From: an uncultured Oscillospiraceae bacterium
GTDB lineage: Bacteria; Bacillota; Clostridia; Oscillospirales; Oscillospiraceae
DNA length: 32,315 nt
NCBI GenBank assembly: GCA_947627285.1
Contig: CANQVL010000032.1
Location: 1 to 32,315 of the forward strand
Direction of reading: 5' to 3'
Positions within the stretch are counted from its first letter, which is position 1; each line of letters starts with the position of its first letter. The position numbers and the translations under genes were made by a program. Shown piece by piece: positions 1-7,692 of this stretch. The notes under the pieces are model-generated. The model saw only the letters and a list, made by a program, of their open reading frames with translations, did not search any database and was not told the DNA's origin.

Positions 1-134
1 GGGTGGAAAAGCACTATCCCGTGGTCCAATACACCACTATGCCCCGAGGCGGTCATTTCGCCGCTTTGGAACAGCCGAGGGAGTTTGCGGAGGATATTAC
101 TCGGTTTGCTGATATGCTGGCAAGTCGTGTGTGA
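1..134 (+). CDS. C-terminal end of an alpha/beta hydrolase (epoxide hydrolase-like), truncated by the window edge
   Basis: An open frame enters from the left edge (first full codon at base 3) and gives 43 residues before TGA at 132-134. The segment RGGHFAALEQP followed by an FAEDITRF-like helix matches the C-terminal end of epoxide hydrolase-type alpha/beta hydrolases, where the His of GGHF is the catalytic-triad histidine. The nucleophile and acid lie outside the window, so substrate cannot be inferred. The stop is 57 bases upstream of the acetyltransferase gene on the same strand, so co-transcription is possible. Base composition is AT-richer than most of the window, as in the next gene. 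Confidence 0.75.
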   Translation, partial: VEKHYPVVQYTTMPRGGHFAALEQPREFAEDITRFADMLASRV

Positions 135-191
135 GGAATATTCTTATTGAATTGAACGTGACAGATTGAAATCTAAAGGGGAGGCAGCAAT

Positions 192-722
192 ATGATAGAG
201 ATTAGAATAATTGATTCGGCCCACAAACAGGATATACGCATTCCCAACGAGCCATTTCCGTTGTGGGGGCGGATGATCCCTTCCTATGAAAATGAGACTT
301 GGCAGTATACCGTGGAGGAATTTGCCCCGCAGGACATCAGCGAGATGTGCTTTCCTGATGAGGACTACGATTACGACAGCCTTTCCAACGACCACGTTTT
401 TGTTGGTGCTTACGACAGAGATAAATGCGTCGGGCTTGCCGTTTTATCGGACGATTGGTTCAAATATATGTATCTGGACGATCTCAAGGTCTGTAAGCTA
501 TACAGAAAACAGGGAGTCGGAAAAGCTCTGCTGGAAAAGGCGTTGGAGATCGCGCATGACAGGAATTACAACGGCATTTACACGATTGGACAGGATAACA
601 ATCTTAGCGCGTGCCTGTTTTATCTGAAAATGGGGTTTATCATAGGCGGCTTTGACAATCACCTATATCATGGCACATCGCAGGAAAATAAAGCGAACAT
701 AATTTTCTATTTAGATCGCTGA
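192..722 (+). CDS. GNAT N-acetyltransferase, streptothricin acetyltransferase (Sat)-like
   Basis: This 176-residue protein is the full length of a single-domain GNAT enzyme, which transfers acetyl from acetyl-CoA to an amine. The acetyl-CoA-binding motif A is visible near residues 108-113 as R-K-Q-G-V-G, after a beta strand ending DDLKVCKLY. A QDNNLSACLFYLKMGF segment near residue 136 is the usual C-terminal GNAT helix-strand. The N-terminal part (NEPFPLWGRMIPSYENETW, then FPDEDYDYD) resembles what I recall of the streptothricin acetyltransferases SatA and Sat4, so aminoacylation-type antibiotic inactivation is a plausible role. Other amine substrates cannot be excluded. The ATG follows a GGGGAGG ribosome binding site at good spacing. 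The gene is AT-richer than the downstream glucan locus, hinting at separate ancestry. Confidence 0.8.
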   Translation: MIEIRIIDSAHKQDIRIPNEPFPLWGRMIPSYENETWQYTVEEFAPQDISEMCFPDEDYDYDSLSNDHVFVGAYDRDKCVGLAVLSDDWFKYMYLDDLKVCKLYRKQGVGKALLEKALEIAHDRNYNGIYTIGQDNNLSACLFYLKMGFIIGGFDNHLYHGTSQENKANIIFYLDR

Positions 723-750
723 CCTTTTTTCCGGCACATGAACATCGACA

Positions 751-818
751 GGCGGCGGGAATGACCCGCCGCCTGGCATATTTTCCGGCGGGGGAGAAAT
801 CACCCCGCCGGTATTTTT
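751..818 (+). terminator. Two tandem GC-rich hairpins, the second followed by a T run
   Basis: GGCGGCGGG at 751-759 pairs with CCCGCCGCC at 765-773 (9 bp, 5-base loop). CCGGCGGGG at 785-793 pairs with CCCCGCCGG at 803-811 (9 bp, 9-base loop) and is followed by TATTTTT. The T run lies on the plus-strand side, so these most likely terminate the acetyltransferase transcript. A third small stem (820-835) abuts the end of the opposite-strand gene. I see no T-tailed hairpin terminating the minus-strand GH16 gene. Confidence 0.7.
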
Positions 819-840
819 CCGCCGCTTATGCGGCGTACTT

Positions 841-3800
841 TTATTTGTCCAGGGACAGCTCGCTAAAGCGCATGACCAGCGTTACCATCTCGGCGCGGGT
901 GGCGGTGCCTGACGGGTCCAGAGTTGCGTTGCCCTTGCCCTGGATAAGCCCCGCGGCGACCGCCCACTCCATGGCGTCACGGGCCCAGGGGGAAACCGCG
1001 TTCACGTCGTTGTAAACGGTCAGTCCGGCGCGTTTTTGTACGTCATATCCGAGCTTCTTTGCGTAGTTGAAAAGTATGACCACAAACTGCTCTCTGGTGA
1101 CGGGATCTGACAGGCCAAACGTTCCGTCCCCGCGTCCGTTGACCACGTTGTTTGCCTGAGCCCATGCAATGGCGTCGGAGTACCACTTTCCTTCCTCTAC
1201 GTCGCCAAATCCGCAGGTGTCAGCGTCCGGCTCATAGGCCAGGCGGTAGAGGACGGTGACCACAGAGGCGCGGTCGGTCTTTGCGTCAGGTGAGAAGGTG
1301 CCGGGCGCCGTGCCGCTTATCAGCTCCCGCGCGGAGGCAAAGGCGATGGCGTCAAGCGCCCAGGGGACGGAGGCGGTGTCATTGAAGTTCGAGGCCATAT
1401 CAACCAGCTTGACGGTCATCTCGCCGCTGACATTCAGGACAACGCCGGTCTCGGTCACCACGCTGTCTCTGACTACGGTCTCGGTGCCGTCGGAATTTAC
1501 TACCACCGCGACAGTGCCGGGGGTGACGCCCTTGACCGGGATCTCAAGCCGGGCCGATCCTTCGCCCTCCACCTTCACGGATATTTCCGGGGCCTTGTCG
1601 GAGGAAGCGGAGCCCGGTATCTCCACAGGAGCGGTCAGAACCTTGCCGGTCTGAGCCGCCGCCTCGGGAATCACGATATCCGCCGAGGTGACGGTCCCGC
1701 CCGTCCTGTGCGTCTCGCCTTTTACTCCGTCGGGGCTGACGACGGGGCCGGACTGAGCGGAGCCGCCAACACCGCCGGAGCCGCCGGAACTGTTGGTGAC
1801 GGTGATCACCGCTTCGGCCTCCGCCGCTTCGTACAGCGTCTCGCTCTCATCGGGCGTGAAGACCACCTTGACCGTGTGCTCTCCCAACGCAAGGCCGGTA
1901 AGGGTCGCGACGTTTCCGTCGCTCTCGATCTCGCTGCCGTCCACATAGAAGGTCAGCGTGCCGTCGGGCTCCTCCTCGGATTCCAGCATCGGCTCCTTCT
2001 CAAGCACCGCCGTCACCGTGACGGTACTTCCGAAGGTCGCCGTCGCGGGAACGTCAAGCGTCAGGATGGGCTTCACCGTGCTGGGGATGTACGCGGCATT
2101 TTGGGGGAGGAAGCTTATGCCGTTTAAGTAGAAATTGTGGGGCTGGTAATCACTGTAATCGGTGCCGCTTTCAAAATACCCATTATCCGTATTCGGATTC
2201 ACGGCGCTGAGGAAGAACTGGAGCTGGTATGTCCCGGAGGACGGGATCGTAACGTCAAAGCTGTGCTCGTTCCATGTGGTGTCCATCTTGACCTTCTGGA
2301 CGATAACATCGGTGTTTGCGGACACGTTCTTGACGGTTACCATGATGTACCTCTCCACCTCGGACTCGGCGTAGAAATGGAGCGTATAGGTCCCGGGGTC
2401 CGCCGGGAAATACTGGTTGAGCTGTATGGCCCAGGGGACAGCCGGGTTGCCCCACTCGTCGCCCTCGGCGTGGAGGTAGCGGGCGGAGAGGAAGGAGCTG
2501 TCAAAGTCCAGCGTGCCGCAGTTGTTCTGGATATATGTCTCCCAGCCCTCGCTGCCGTCGGAGAAGCCGCCGTTTATGAGCCGCTCGCCGTTCGCCGGGT
2601 AGATCCACAGCTCCACTGCCGGCGTGTCGGCATACCCCTCGGTCTTGGCGGAGAGTGAATATACGCCGTCGTCGTCAAAAAGATCGGCGTTGAGGACGAG
2701 GTTTTCTCCCTCAAACCTATAGCTATTTGCGCTCAGAAGCTTGCCGTCAAGGTAGAGCTTCGCCGCCTTTGTCCACTCGGTTGTGCCAATAAAGGGGACG
2801 GTAATATCATCCGTCAGCTTATTGTAGTCCTTCGGCAGGAACGCGCCGGGCTGTGTCGGGGCGCCCGCCAGCTTCAAAACCACGTTGTCAAGATACAGGG
2901 TATAGTTTTCATCAGCGCCGCCCACAAGGAACTTGAGGGACAGCGTGGCGTCGGAGCTGAGCTTGAAGGCGTGCTCATGGTGCTGCCATTCGGTGCTAAC
3001 CTCGATCCCGGTGTGCTGGAAAGCGCGGTTATAGCTTGCGTCCTCCAATGCCACGTCGATGACGGCATTGGCAGATGCCTTTATGTCAAAGGATATCACA
3101 TAGCTGTACCCGCCAAGGAGATTGAGCTTGTCGTAGCTGAGCAGCGCGTCGTAGGTGTGATCAGTTTTCTTGCCGGCGACGGCGCCGACCCAGCTCCCAT
3201 GGCCTTCCTCGGTTGTGGATTGGACGGTAAGGTCCGTATTGTACGTCCCCCACCCAAGCTCTTTATGCTCAAAGTCGCCGTTTACCAACGGATAGCAGTC
3301 AAGGCCGGAGTAGTCCACGTTGTTAAATGTGGTGCGTTCAAGGAAAACGTCGTCAAGGGTCGCGCCGGAGGCGAGGGTAAAGGTTATTTTGGCGTTTTTA
3401 TCAGTTACGCCCACGGGCATGATGAACGCGTTGCTGGCGATGGTGCTGAGCGGGTGCTTTTCAAGATATGTGACGCTCCCGTCGGCTGACGTGACCTCCA
3501 CGTATACCGTGCCGGTAGAATCGGCGTTCAACACATATTGGTCGCTCTGTAAAAGCTCGACGCCAAGCTGATACACCGTGGCTTCGCCATCAGCCTTGAA
3601 AACGTGGTTGTAGGCGTTATTTTCCTTCTGCCGGACGACCTGACCGCCCGTGGCGTGCCAATAGGCCAGACGGTCCACGGTGCCAAGCTCGAAGCTGCCG
3701 TTATAGATCCCGTTTCCGTCGTCCAGAGGGGCCTTTTGAACATCATGGTTGATGGTGAGTCCGTCGGCGTGCTCCAGCTTTACATTTGCGAAGTACACCC

Positions 3801-6800
3801 CGCCGGTGGCGTAGTTCATGTTGAGCTCCAGTCGCGAGCAGTCGTCGCTTGTGTTGAGCATCTGGAAGATGTACTCATAGTGCCGCGCGTTTTGGGTCAG
3901 CGGCACCTCCACGCTGTTGTAGGCGCTCCAGCTGTGCGTGCCGTCGCCGCCTATCTTGGCGATAACGGTGTGGTTGGAGTCGGCGTAGGCGTCAAAGGAC
4001 AGGGTGTACCAGTTCCCGGTGTAGAGGGCCAGCTTCTGCGTCAGCTGTACGGCGTAATTCTGATTTCCGGCGGCGGTGATGTTGACCTTGCCGAACACGG
4101 TGCCGTCGTCAGCCGTGACCGTGGAGAAATCCGCCGCGCCGCCGTATGCCTCAAGGGTCAAAAGGTTCCAGCCGTTTTCGTTTCTTGAGTTGTTGTCGTG
4201 AACCACCTTTTTGACGTTCGTAAATTGCGTGTCGATAATGGTGTCCTTGGCTCCCTGGGGGATCTCCTCGGCCTCGACCTCCGGCTCCGCCGGCATGTAG
4301 CCCTCGGCTGTCCTCTCGGTATCCGTCATCTGATAGACGCGGACGTAGTCCACGCACATCTCGGCGGGGAGAGCTCCGCTGGCGGGCTCCCGGTTGCCGT
4401 CGTAGGTGCCGCCCACAGCCATGTTGAGGACGATGTAGAAGGGCTGATCGAAGGGCGCTCCGAAGGCGTTCTTTGTGGGCTGGGCGGGGTCCTCGCTGTA
4501 CCAGTTGTTGACGCGGTAATATTCCTCGCCGTCCACCTGGAAGCTCATGTATTCGGGGGTCCAGTCCACAGAGTAGATGTGATACTCGGTGATGGCGAGC
4601 GGGTCGTCCCACTCATAGGTGTCGCCGGAGCTTCCGTCGTTGGGCCAGGGGCGACCGAAGTGGATGGTGCCGTCGGCCTTGTTCCCCTCGCGGCCCCGGG
4701 CCTCCATGATGTCGATCTCGCCGGAGAGGGGCCAACCGCCGTATACGCTGTCCACAGGCAGCAGCCAGAAGGCAGGCCACAGGCCCTCCAAGCTGGCCCC
4801 GGCGGGGAGCTTCATCTTCGCCTCAAAGCGCCCATAGGTCTGGGCAAATTTGGGGGTGGTCTGGTCGTCTTTCATGGTCCAGATACGGGCGGAATCGTAC
4901 CTTTTGCCGTTTTCGCCGGAGGTGGCGGTTATGGTGAGCAGGCCGTCCTCGACCTTGAGATTGTCGCTCGTATAGTATTGCTGCTCGTTGTTGCCCCAGC
5001 CGTCCAGCCCGTACTCCGCGCCGGTGCCGTTCTGGTAGCCCCATTTGGACTCGTCAAGCTCCGTGCCGTTAAACTCGTCGCTCCACGTCGCCTTCCACAT
5101 CTCGGAGGCATACACGATCTGTATGGCCTTGGCGTCATAGTACCAGTCGGCGGAGACGGTTATGTTGAAGGTCTGCCGCTCGTTTTTGCTGTCAACGGTG
5201 AAATACTTGCCGGGGATCGTGATCTTGCCGTCCTCTGCGGTATAGTCGTTGACTGGGACGCCGTCGCCCTTGACGCCGGTGATTTTTTCCTTGAAATTCG
5301 CATTTGCCTCACTTGTCTCATATGTCAGCGTCACGTCCTGCCCGGACAGTGCCCCTGCCATCTCGCTGAGAAGCGGAGGCGTGTCCTTTGTAAGGCGCGT
5401 GATGTCATGGTCGGCGGCGTCTATCCCGGCGGCCTCGGCGTAGCCTGAGATGTCAAGGCGCACGGTGTCGAGGCAGATGATGTCGTCCTCGCCGGAGAAG
5501 TCGAATTTCAGTTGACCGCTCTCGCCGCTCGCGGTAAAGTTCGCGGTGTACTCCACGGCCTCGTCGGTGAGGGTATATGTCTTGTTCTCACCGTTGGGGA
5601 GCGTGACCTTGATGTCCCTCTTGCCGCTGACGGCGCCTGCCACGAAGGAGAGGGTGTAGTCAGCGCCGCTCTCCATGCCGTCGACGGTGCGGCTCAGGGT
5701 GTCGCCCTGCTGCGCCGTTGAGATTGCGGCGATACCCGCCGTGCCCGACTTTATATTTGCCAGTACATTGCCGTTCTCAACGGTGATCTCGCTCCCGGAG
5801 CTGCCGGAGGTGGAGGCTTCAAACTCTCCAAGACCGTCGGCAAAATCCCCGTCGGGGATCAGCACCGCCTTGTCGCTGTAGCCGTTTATCTCGATTTTTA
5901 TATTTTTAAATGTGATGTTTGTGTTCGGCTTCTCCTGCTCGGATACCCAGCCCAGCTGGAAGGAGAAGGTCTTGTCAAGAGCGTCCGTCTCAAGCTCACC
6001 CACATTGAGCACCACATGGCGCTCGTCGTTTGCCTGGAGGCCAATCATCTTGGAAAAGCTGCTGTCATCTCCGTAGAGCTTGTCAATCACGACGTTAAAG
6101 GCGCGTGGCTTGTCGGAGGTCACGTCAAAGGAAATGGTGTATTTGTGACCCGCCTTCAGGCTGATTTTCTGATTGAGCTGTATGCTCCAGGCGTTATTGT
6201 TTGCCACATCCGCGCCGATCTGTACGGTCATGCCGCCGCCCTTGGCGGGGACGAAGTGTACGGAGTCATACTGCCTTATCCAGTCCTCCGCCCAGGTCTC
6301 CCAGTGGTCAAGCCCCTGCGTGAAATTCCCGTCCTTGAGAATGACGCCCTCGTCGGCGGGAATGTCCTTGATGCTCTTCACCGCTGTCGGCGGTGTGTCA
6401 TTTGGTGTATCATCCTCAAACGTGATCGGCATCGGCACCACGCTGACGTCGGTGATGACCACGGAGTGCGGATATTGGACTTCCACGCCGCCCAGGTAGA
6501 TGTAGAAATAACCGCCGTCCCTGACAGAGCCGTCCGTCTCAAAGGTGACTACGGTTTCTTGACCTGCCTCAATCACAGGCGAGGTGTACGCCACGTCCGT
6601 GCCCGCCTCTTTAAGGTTCACCGTGACGGTGCGTGCCACATCCGTCTTGACCTTGAAGGAAACCTTATATTTTGTGCCGTCCTCCAGTTTAAGCGTCTGC
6701 TTCAATCCCTGCTCCCAGTCGGCGGTCTTTCCCTTGAGGTAGAAAACCGTGCGGTACTGATTGAAATAAACGTCGGCGTTTGTATTCGCGACTTCCCAGT

Positions 6801-7425
6801 TATCCTGTTTGTTAGCAAAATTGCCGTTCTGCAGAAGGTTCCCCTCGACCTCGGCAACTTCCTCCCCGTTTTCGGTGTCCTCGCCGGGCGCCTTGATTCT
6901 GTCGCCCTTGACGATGCTGATGTCTTTGACGGTGACGGTGTGCTCACCAACAGCGGTGTACGCATCGCCTTCAAGGCCAAAGTAAATAGCAAAATCCCCC
7001 GTGCCGAACTTGTCGGTCGTGAAAGAAATCTTATTTTCCTCGTCGGCCTTAAGGTCAAAGGTATGCGCTCTGTTGTCAAATGACTCGAAGCCGATCACGA
7101 CCGACCTTGCCTTTGTGGTGGTGATCGTAGCCGACACCGTGTAGGAATATTGATCTTCCAGCGTGACACTTCTCTGTATCAGAGATTGACCCCAGTCCGC
7201 CGCGCTGGACTTTATTTCAAGTGATGCCGTCCCTCCTGAATACGTCCATCCGCCATAGTTGTCCCACCCCTCCGCGCTGTCATTTTCAAAGCTCGGATTT
7301 TTCAAAATGTTTGTTTCTTCCGCCCTCGCTGTCAGCGGAAGGAGCTGTATCGCCAGCATCAGCGCCAGCAAAATACACAGCCCCCGGCGTAAATCACACC
7401 ATCGTACCGATCCTGTTTTCTTCAT
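841..7425 (-). CDS. Cell-surface GH16 beta-1,3-glucanase (laminarinase-like) with multiple CBM-like modules and three SLH domains
   Basis: This is a 2194-residue secreted enzyme. Start: the ATG at 7425 has AGAGGAGG upstream and opens a signal peptide (MKKTG..., hydrophobic core at residues 16-31, likely cleavage after ARA at 35); the open frame upstream has no such signal. Order of domains: about four CBM4/9-like jelly-roll modules (starting near 39, 195, 361 and 519, each opening with a G/P-x-F-x(n)-W pattern), an Ig/X2-like stretch (about 640-775), a GH16 catalytic domain (about 778-1033) with the GEIDIME signature (Glu903 nucleophile, Glu908 acid/base), about four more CBM-like modules (near 1062, 1235, 1377 and 1613), an Ig-like domain (about 1787-1877), a Gly/Ser linker, and three SLH domains (about 2014-2194). 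SLH domains normally bind secondary cell-wall polymer, so the enzyme should sit on the cell surface. It is divergent from the phosphorylase operon, which fits extracellular cleavage of beta-1,3-glucan. The exact linkage specificity within GH16 is inferred. Confidence 0.92.
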   Translation of the reverse strand: MKKTGSVRWCDLRRGLCILLALMLAIQLLPLTARAEETNILKNPSFENDSAEGWDNYGGWTYSGGTASLEIKSSAADWGQSLIQRSVTLEDQYSYTVSATITTTKARSVVIGFESFDNRAHTFDLKADEENKISFTTDKFGTGDFAIYFGLEGDAYTAVGEHTVTVKDISIVKGDRIKAPGEDTENGEEVAEVEGNLLQNGNFANKQDNWEVANTNADVYFNQYRTVFYLKGKTADWEQGLKQTLKLEDGTKYKVSFKVKTDVARTVTVNLKEAGTDVAYTSPVIEAGQETVVTFETDGSVRDGGYFYIYLGGVEVQYPHSVVITDVSVVPMPITFEDDTPNDTPPTAVKSIKDIPADEGVILKDGNFTQGLDHWETWAEDWIRQYDSVHFVPAKGGGMTVQIGADVANNNAWSIQLNQKISLKAGHKYTISFDVTSDKPRAFNVVIDKLYGDDSSFSKMIGLQANDERHVVLNVGELETDALDKTFSFQLGWVSEQEKPNTNITFKNIKIEINGYSDKAVLIPDGDFADGLGEFEASTSGSSGSEITVENGNVLANIKSGTAGIAAISTAQQGDTLSRTVDGMESGADYTLSFVAGAVSGKRDIKVTLPNGENKTYTLTDEAVEYTANFTASGESGQLKFDFSGEDDIICLDTVRLDISGYAEAAGIDAADHDITRLTKDTPPLLSEMAGALSGQDVTLTYETSEANANFKEKITGVKGDGVPVNDYTAEDGKITIPGKYFTVDSKNERQTFNITVSADWYYDAKAIQIVYASEMWKATWSDEFNGTELDESKWGYQNGTGAEYGLDGWGNNEQQYYTSDNLKVEDGLLTITATSGENGKRYDSARIWTMKDDQTTPKFAQTYGRFEAKMKLPAGASLEGLWPAFWLLPVDSVYGGWPLSGEIDIMEARGREGNKADGTIHFGRPWPNDGSSGDTYEWDDPLAITEYHIYSVDWTPEYMSFQVDGEEYYRVNNWYSEDPAQPTKNAFGAPFDQPFYIVLNMAVGGTYDGNREPASGALPAEMCVDYVRVYQMTDTERTAEGYMPAEPEVEAEEIPQGAKDTIIDTQFTNVKKVVHDNNSRNENGWNLLTLEAYGGAADFSTVTADDGTVFGKVNITAAGNQNYAVQLTQKLALYTGNWYTLSFDAYADSNHTVIAKIGGDGTHSWSAYNSVEVPLTQNARHYEYIFQMLNTSDDCSRLELNMNYATGGVYFANVKLEHADGLTINHDVQKAPLDDGNGIYNGSFELGTVDRLAYWHATGGQVVRQKENNAYNHVFKADGEATVYQLGVELLQSDQYVLNADSTGTVYVEVTSADGSVTYLEKHPLSTIASNAFIMPVGVTDKNAKITFTLASGATLDDVFLERTTFNNVDYSGLDCYPLVNGDFEHKELGWGTYNTDLTVQSTTEEGHGSWVGAVAGKKTDHTYDALLSYDKLNLLGGYSYVISFDIKASANAVIDVALEDASYNRAFQHTGIEVSTEWQHHEHAFKLSSDATLSLKFLVGGADENYTLYLDNVVLKLAGAPTQPGAFLPKDYNKLTDDITVPFIGTTEWTKAAKLYLDGKLLSANSYRFEGENLVLNADLFDDDGVYSLSAKTEGYADTPAVELWIYPANGERLINGGFSDGSEGWETYIQNNCGTLDFDSSFLSARYLHAEGDEWGNPAVPWAIQLNQYFPADPGTYTLHFYAESEVERYIMVTVKNVSANTDVIVQKVKMDTTWNEHSFDVTIPSSGTYQLQFFLSAVNPNTDNGYFESGTDYSDYQPHNFYLNGISFLPQNAAYIPSTVKPILTLDVPATATFGSTVTVTAVLEKEPMLESEEEPDGTLTFYVDGSEIESDGNVATLTGLALGEHTVKVVFTPDESETLYEAAEAEAVITVTNSSGGSGGVGGSAQSGPVVSPDGVKGETHRTGGTVTSADIVIPEAAAQTGKVLTAPVEIPGSASSDKAPEISVKVEGEGSARLEIPVKGVTPGTVAVVVNSDGTETVVRDSVVTETGVVLNVSGEMTVKLVDMASNFNDTASVPWALDAIAFASARELISGTAPGTFSPDAKTDRASVVTVLYRLAYEPDADTCGFGDVEEGKWYSDAIAWAQANNVVNGRGDGTFGLSDPVTREQFVVILFNYAKKLGYDVQKRAGLTVYNDVNAVSPWARDAMEWAVAAGLIQGKGNATLDPSGTATRAEMVTLVMRFSELSLDK

Positions 7426-7453
7426 GCCGCTTCCTCCTCTGAAATAAATTAAT

Positions 7454-7529
7454 TGAACACGTTCACCGCGGGGCCCAATGCCCCATTTGAGCCTGAACAT
7501 AGTATAAATCCGCCCTTTCCTCAGAAAAA
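7454..7529 (-). promoter_or_regulatory. Possible promoter and operator-like inverted repeat for the GH16 gene
   Basis: Read on the minus strand, TATACT (7501-7506) is a good -10 box, with a poor -35 (TTTTTC at 7524-7529, 17-base spacing), as expected of an activator-dependent promoter. Between the predicted start of transcription and the GH16 start codon lies the inverted repeat TGAAC-N2-GTTCA (7454-7465), a LacI-operator-like size. The spacer also holds the 8-bp inverted pair ACGGCTGT (7529-7536) and ACAGCCGT (7585-7592). No regulator gene is present in the window. Promoter and operator are both inferred. Confidence 0.35.
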
Positions 7530-7631
7530 CGGCTGTATTTTTCAGGAAGTGTGTTATTTTCAGAATTAATCGCCAAAATCACCGACAGCCGTGAACAGTG
7601 AAAAAATGACACCTCGATAAAACGGTACAGG

Positions 7632-7660
7632 TTTCCGCGTCGCCGGCGCTGCGCTACAAT
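7632..7660 (+). promoter_or_regulatory. Weak candidate promoter for the GH94-GH161-GH30 operon
   Basis: TACAAT at 7655-7660 is a fair -10 box 33 bases upstream of the TTG start of the GH94 gene. The -35 at 17-base spacing (TTTCCG) is poor, so expression probably needs an activator or uses another start. The rest of the 267-base divergent spacer holds the GH16 promoter candidate and small inverted repeats, and no gene. Confidence 0.3.
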
Positions 7661-7692
7661 GCTGTCATAAACTCAGGGAAGGCGGCGATGAT

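Noticed and set aside
7426-7500. Upstream extension of the GH16 protein to an ATG at 7500
   Set aside because: It would place 25 residues before a normal signal peptide, overlaps the predicted transcription start, and the ATG at 7425 has a strong ribosome binding site.
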